A DNA stretch of 64,000 nucleotides from Cristatella mucedo (Eukaryota; Bryozoa; Phylactolaemata; Cristatellidae): the NCBI GenBank assembly GCA_009760855.2, contig WPIO01000010.1, forward strand, positions 1,947,001 to 2,011,000, given 5' to 3'. This document shows, in pieces, positions 38,201-44,200 of the stretch. Below the pieces are notes generated by a model. That model ran no database searches. It had not been told where the DNA came from and saw only the letters and a list, made by a program, of their open reading frames with translations. Position 1 is the stretch's first letter; each line of letters begins with the position of its first letter. The position numbers and the translations under genes are program-made.

Positions 38201-41200
38201 TCTACGGCGTGCATCCGATCTTGTCGCTCAATCGGCACTACCGCTTGCTCTCGGTTAAGTCATGCCCGCTTGCTACCGCACTGTGGGGGGCTATGTGGCC
38301 TAGAGCACTCAGGATAGACGGCTTGCTATGTAGAGTGATAGCCAAGTCTCTCGGCAGAGGAAAGTGACCTCCACCCTTCGTAGCTAAGCAAAACTTAAAA
38401 ATATCCATGGCGAGACTATATTGATCAGCACTGATATGCAGAGGCTAAAGTGTGCACGTGATTTCTATATTGGATTACAGCAAAGATGGCTGACAAAGTA
38501 AGGATTGAGACAAGTGAGAGAAGAGTGGCAGATAGAAAGACAGACTATAAGAGACCACGAGGGGACGCAAGTGAAGAATGGAGAGTGCAACATAAAAAGT
38601 GAGAGAACGAAATAAAAATTACAGAACTTAATGTATCTCCGTCAGTAACTCCACAAAGTCATAAAGACCATGTGGGTGTTACGCAGGAGAGTTTTGTACA
38701 GCGGACTCACAGCCTAAGCGGCTTTTGGTACGCATTCGGTAGCCAACAGACTTAGAAGAACGGTGTATATTAGCATAAAGCTGTTGTGTGTGCGTGGCAC
38801 TCATCCATGCGTGCAATCTTTGGCGAGCAAGTGAGAAAATGGTGAGGACGAGAGGCTTGCTCTGACATGGCACCAGCGGCCAAAGATGTGTGCGCAAGTG
38901 TGCACGTATGTGCACGTGCTTGTGCAAGTATGCAAGCACACTTATTTGAGTGCACGAGGTCCCGGGCGACTGCAGATGAGAGCTATCTGGTCCAAGTCAG
39001 TCATCCTGTCTTGCCACGCTTGCCATGTGGTGCTAACTGTGCCTACACTTGATGCACTTGCTGTCACCTATACGTGAGCCAATCATTGCATACCTGCCTG
39101 CCCTAACTCGGCTGCTACCTCCACACCCGTCTGTTGCTGCCGCTGTCCACCGGCTGGCGCTTGAGTACTGCGCCGGATCAGAGGAAGTGCACAGCCACTC
39201 GACCTTGACGCTCTTCCGATTTGCTCCTAAGCTCACACTCGCACTTGCTCTTACATGTACTTTGCATTCAGTCCGTATTAGCACCCAATAAGTTGAGCTC
39301 TCTGGAGGCCCATACGTGCGAACGTTGCTCTGCTCAAGAAGCAATATAATAATAACAGTAATAATACACTTGATACAGCGCCCTCAGAGAACTCAACCTC
39401 TTTCTAGTCGCATTAAATTTGCTGCAAAGGAATCAGGATCGAATGGTGAGTGGTATCATGCTTGATAAAGAAAACGAATAACATGGTTAGGGGTGACATA
39501 CACCGGGTCAGCATGCAAGTGTGATTAGTGGCAGTGTGCAACGGTGTCAGCATGAAACCGTGTCAGCACGAATTAGCACGTAAAGGGCGAATCACAGGGA
39601 CCTACTAGATGCTGTCATAAATAGGTGAGTTTTTAATTTCTTTTTAAATGTGGTCAAGTCAGGGGATGTTGTGACACAAGTCGGGAGTGAGCTCCTAGCT
39701 TTGGGAGCATACAATTCAATAAGCAAGGCATGCAAGCCCTTTCAGCGCGCACACACTTGCGTTGACGTGTATGCACCTGTGTGGGTATGTGGATGTGTGG
39801 GTATGAGCGTGCAGGAGAAGAAAGCGTGTGCACACACAGAGACACACACACAGAGACACACACACACACACACAGCAGGAGGACCATCAGCTGATTGCTT
39901 GGCCTGCTCCCCGGAGCCCTTCACGGCCTGAGTAATGGCAGCAAGCCTCGGTACGAGTCCCACTCCGCGCAAGCAAGCAAGCGATTCGCTGAGCCTCATC
40001 TTCGTCACGGCGCAGGGCATGGGTGAAGGCGTCGGCGGTGCTAGTCGTACTGCTCGGCTTGACCTGGATCTTCGGATTCTTGTACGTCAATGACGAGACC
40101 ATCGCCATGGCATACGTATTCACCATCCTGAACAGTCTGCAGGGCCTCTTCATATTTCTATTCCACTGCGTCTGCAATGACAAGGTGAGCGCACTGTTGC
40201 TGGCTTTCGACCCCTTTTCCATGTCGCGCTCATCTACCGGTGCTCGTCTGCTCGATGCAGCCATGCTTTGCGGTAGCTGCTGCTGCTGCTGCTGCTCAAG
40301 CAGCAGCCTCTAGCCTTACGATTCCCTTTCTGTTGGACGCAGGTACAAAAAGAGTACCGAAAGTTTGTGCGCCGAGCGACGTGGCTGCCCAACTGCATGC
40401 GCATTCAGTACGGCGGCCACCAAGGTCTATATAATACGACATCGAACTCATCGGGAGGCTCGGGCCACAACAATGTGAGCACATTTCGCAGAGAGAGGGT
40501 GCGCGCCGGTTCGATGCCGCTCAGTCTTGCCTGTCGGTCATCGAAGCTTGACCGCGCTCTGTGTGTTTGACTTTGGCATCGTTGTCATCCCACGGTGGTG
40601 CGCACACACTTTGGTTCATTTGTCCTTGTTTTGTGGTCATCATAAGGCCATGATGCTCTTTCGGTGATGTGCTGTGATAATCCGTCGATGGGTGCTGATT
40701 CGACTGTCATGCCCTTGCTTGCATTGCTTTTTAGCAGTCTCGTCTGAATAGCTTCAAGGTATGGTCTGCTGCTGCCATCTGCCCCTGCTGTCGGCCAAGG
40801 CTGCTGCCTCGTTCTGAGACTGAGCAGGACGTCTGCATGCATGCATGAGTGCCGAATGCTGTAGCTCAGCGGGCCGCCGAGCGGCGCCTTTTCTGTTCTC
40901 GAAAAATCTGCTAAAAGTCTTCAGGGCAGCTCCATTCGGCTGGCTGTGTTTGGACAACCCCTGCCTGGGCTGCACGCTTCGGTCACCCCATCGAACTAGT
41001 GGCAGCTACTGCATGCCACCACTTTTGCGTCGTCCTCCTAAGCATGCCAGTGGCAGAGAAACCTTTGGCAACCTCCGGATCGTAGCTTGCCAGCAGAGTG
41101 CTGACGAGTGTCGCCTTCTTCTCTGCCAGTCTTTCGCATGGACAGGCGTGAGTGTCGCAAACGCTCGATAATATAATAATATAACTCATTTGTATAGAGT

Positions 41201-44200
41201 CCTAAGAGAACCAAATCTCTATTCAGGCGCTTCACTTGTGCCACGGGGCTCGAGCCCACGACCTCGGCCAGTCCTTGGTCTGATCGAGCACCTTAACCGC
41301 TGGGCCAAACCAGCTCGGCATCCAACATTTTCTTGATAGTCAAGTTAATTCATCATGGCTTCTATTGATTTTCTTGTTGGGCTAATAATAAGAATACAAA
41401 TAGTAATAATAGTTCGTCTGTATAGTGCCCTAATAGAAGTAAATCTCTACCCAGGCACAGTTAATGACGTGTACATGTTCATTGAGAAATTAGCACACAA
41501 GAGCATACAAGTATCATGCTTAGATAAGCATGCTAAAGCACACAAGAAGGCAATGCTAGCCATCGGTTAGTGTGACCCCTTGTTAATAGCATGCATCGAA
41601 TCATGCACTGGTTAGCATGAAAAGTGCACTCGGACATGCAAGACGAGTTCTCTGGAGCACAGAGAGAAAGCTGATCGGAGCTATGACAGGTGCTGAGACA
41701 TAGGTGATACACAAGTCAGTGCAGCAGGTGTGACAGAAGCCAAAAGTGAACCCAAAGTTTCATCCTATGCGAACCGATGCCCAATCACCAAAACATTTCT
41801 GCTGAGTGCAAAGAACGGTATGAGCCGAGTGGAGACCGAGGAGCTGGTGCTTCGAGAGCACTCCGGAGAAGCAAGGATGTCTGCTGCTGCATACGAAGGC
41901 TGATCCAAGCCAGTGGTGACTTTTACAGCTACAAAGAGAGTCTTGAAGCCAATTCAATGCTAATAGGGAGCCAGCAAAGCTCAGACAGAAGCAGTGCGAT
42001 GTGGCAGTCATGCCTTTGACGACAGACCAGACGAGCTGCTGAGTTGTACACCAGTTGCAGGCGATAAGAGGCACTGGCTTCAAGTATTGAATGAAGAGAA
42101 TTGCAGTAATATGGATGCGATGTCTAAAAGACGTGAACCAGTTTGTCTGTAAAACTATTATCTGTGTAGGCCCTAGTTTTTCATAATGGTCCTCAGCTAA
42201 AAGTAGGCCGACTTTGCAACGCAGGCAATGTGCTCAGTCGATGGCAATTTGTTTTGAAACAGCATGCTAAGATTGCTGGCAGACATTGCGAGAGTGATGC
42301 CGGATAACACAATCTTGAGAGTGAGGTCATCTAACTGTATGGTGCCACCGGACTTTCCCGCGCTATCTGGCTGGTCTTAAACTAAGCTCAAGGAGATTAT
42401 TGGTCATCCAAGTGCTAAAGTCGTCGGTGCAGAATGCAGGGGAATCAGGCGAGTCGGATTTGAAGCACGGCTGTGCAGAGTCAAAGGATATTGTGGAGCT
42501 GAGTGTCATGTGCTAATAATTGAAAGCCAATAAATATTGTGTTTGGCGATGGCATCTGCCAGGGGGAGAGTACAGATAGTGAAAAGAAGGGAGGGCCCAC
42601 GACCGAACTTGTGCGTATCTAGCACTGTGAGGGCTCCTCTGACTATCGGCAACTATTTACGTCTATGCTCTGTCATCTCTTACCGAGTTAGGACCTATTT
42701 CAGTGCAGCACCGTACCAGTGATATACAGGCGTGTAGAGAGGCACTCCGGCCTCGCCCTGCCCTGATCCGTGTCCTATCCTTCCCTGCCCTGCCTTGATC
42801 CGTGTCCTGCCCTGCTCTGCTCTGCCCGGCCTTGCCCTGATCTGTGTCCGGCTCGGTGCTACTGCCACTCCTCATCTGACATCAAAGCATCTGTCAGCCA
42901 ACCTGTCGGACGTTGCTTTGCTCCCCCTTTGTGTGCAGTAGTGGCAGGGAGTGGTAGTGTCCACGTCAGGCTTTGCAGAACTTTGCTGGCAACCGGCATC
43001 CTGTGCATTTTGTGCATGCGCTCGGCTGGCCGCGAGTTGCGCGCGCAGCCAGCCGACACATCGCACGTGAAACTCACCTCTGTCGTTTGACCCCATCACA
43101 TCTCATGCTGCAGCCGAAGCACTCGCTGCAGTGGAGGAGCAGCTTCTAGCTCGTGCAGCTACGGCGGCTCGTGCTTTCGTCACGCGTCTCCGCATGCTTG
43201 AATTCGCTGCTGCCTTGCCCCTTGCCAGCCGGCTGCTTATCAGTGAGCCCTAGTGGCTAGTGCGCGAACCTGAGCCTCCACCTCAGCTCTTCCTCTGCAA
43301 ATACTCGCCTGCGGATATCGACGGCACGGCGATGCACACGCAGGCCTCCTACGGCTGTGCTGGTACCGGCCCGTGCTCCCACAGCCTCCCGGCCGCCTGC
43401 GTTCGTACCAAAGCCATGCTCGGCTCCGGGCCATGGTGGCGGCGGCGGTGCTTCCGCCACACCTCGGTGGGAGCTTGGGAATGGATCAGCGAGCCCCCCC
43501 CCACAGCAGCCGTCACTTCTCTCTGAACTTCCCTGAAACTTTGCTGAACGCTCTGATTTGTTCTGGTTTTTCATTCGTTTTCTTTTATTTTAGAAAATGC
43601 TAATCAGCGTGCGGCGAAAGCGGGCTTCGACGACGTCGACGATGCAGCAGTCCGGCTCGCTGCCGTCAGCGCAACGTAAGCCTAACCTGAAGTTTTTTTG
43701 CAGTTTTTTACTCCACATATGACTCGCCTCGAAAGCGCCTGCACGATTGAGGTCCGATGCTCTGCCATGTGCAGCAAAGCCTTCTTTTGCTTGAAGGGCT
43801 TCGTAAATGAGTGCTAGCATGCAGATTTACCGCATGAGACCCTCGTTGGCAGCGGCCGAGCTTCTGAGCACCAGCAGCCGGGGCAGCCAGCGTCATGCGA
43901 TTGGTTGACACTTCTTGCGATTGACCCCACCGCTTCTTCCCTAGCTACTAACGGCGGAAGTGGTGAACCTTCTTTTTCTTTTACTGTCTTGATCAAGCTG
44001 CTCTGCCTATTTGCGATGTAACCGAGCAACTTATGACGTTTGATCCCCGACCAGCAGCAGCAGCACGAGTAACCCAAATAGCTGAGTTCAGGTAACGAAC
44101 AAGGCCCACGTCCCGTGACAAAAAAAAAGGATCGTGGTGGTGAGCAAGCAAATGGTCTGCCCCTTGGTGTGTTTATGCGAACAGGCTTTCGGAAGATTAA

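Noticed and set aside
39650..40020. Frames of VCVCVC or HTHTHT type
   Set aside because: Artefacts of the CA microsatellite near 39835.
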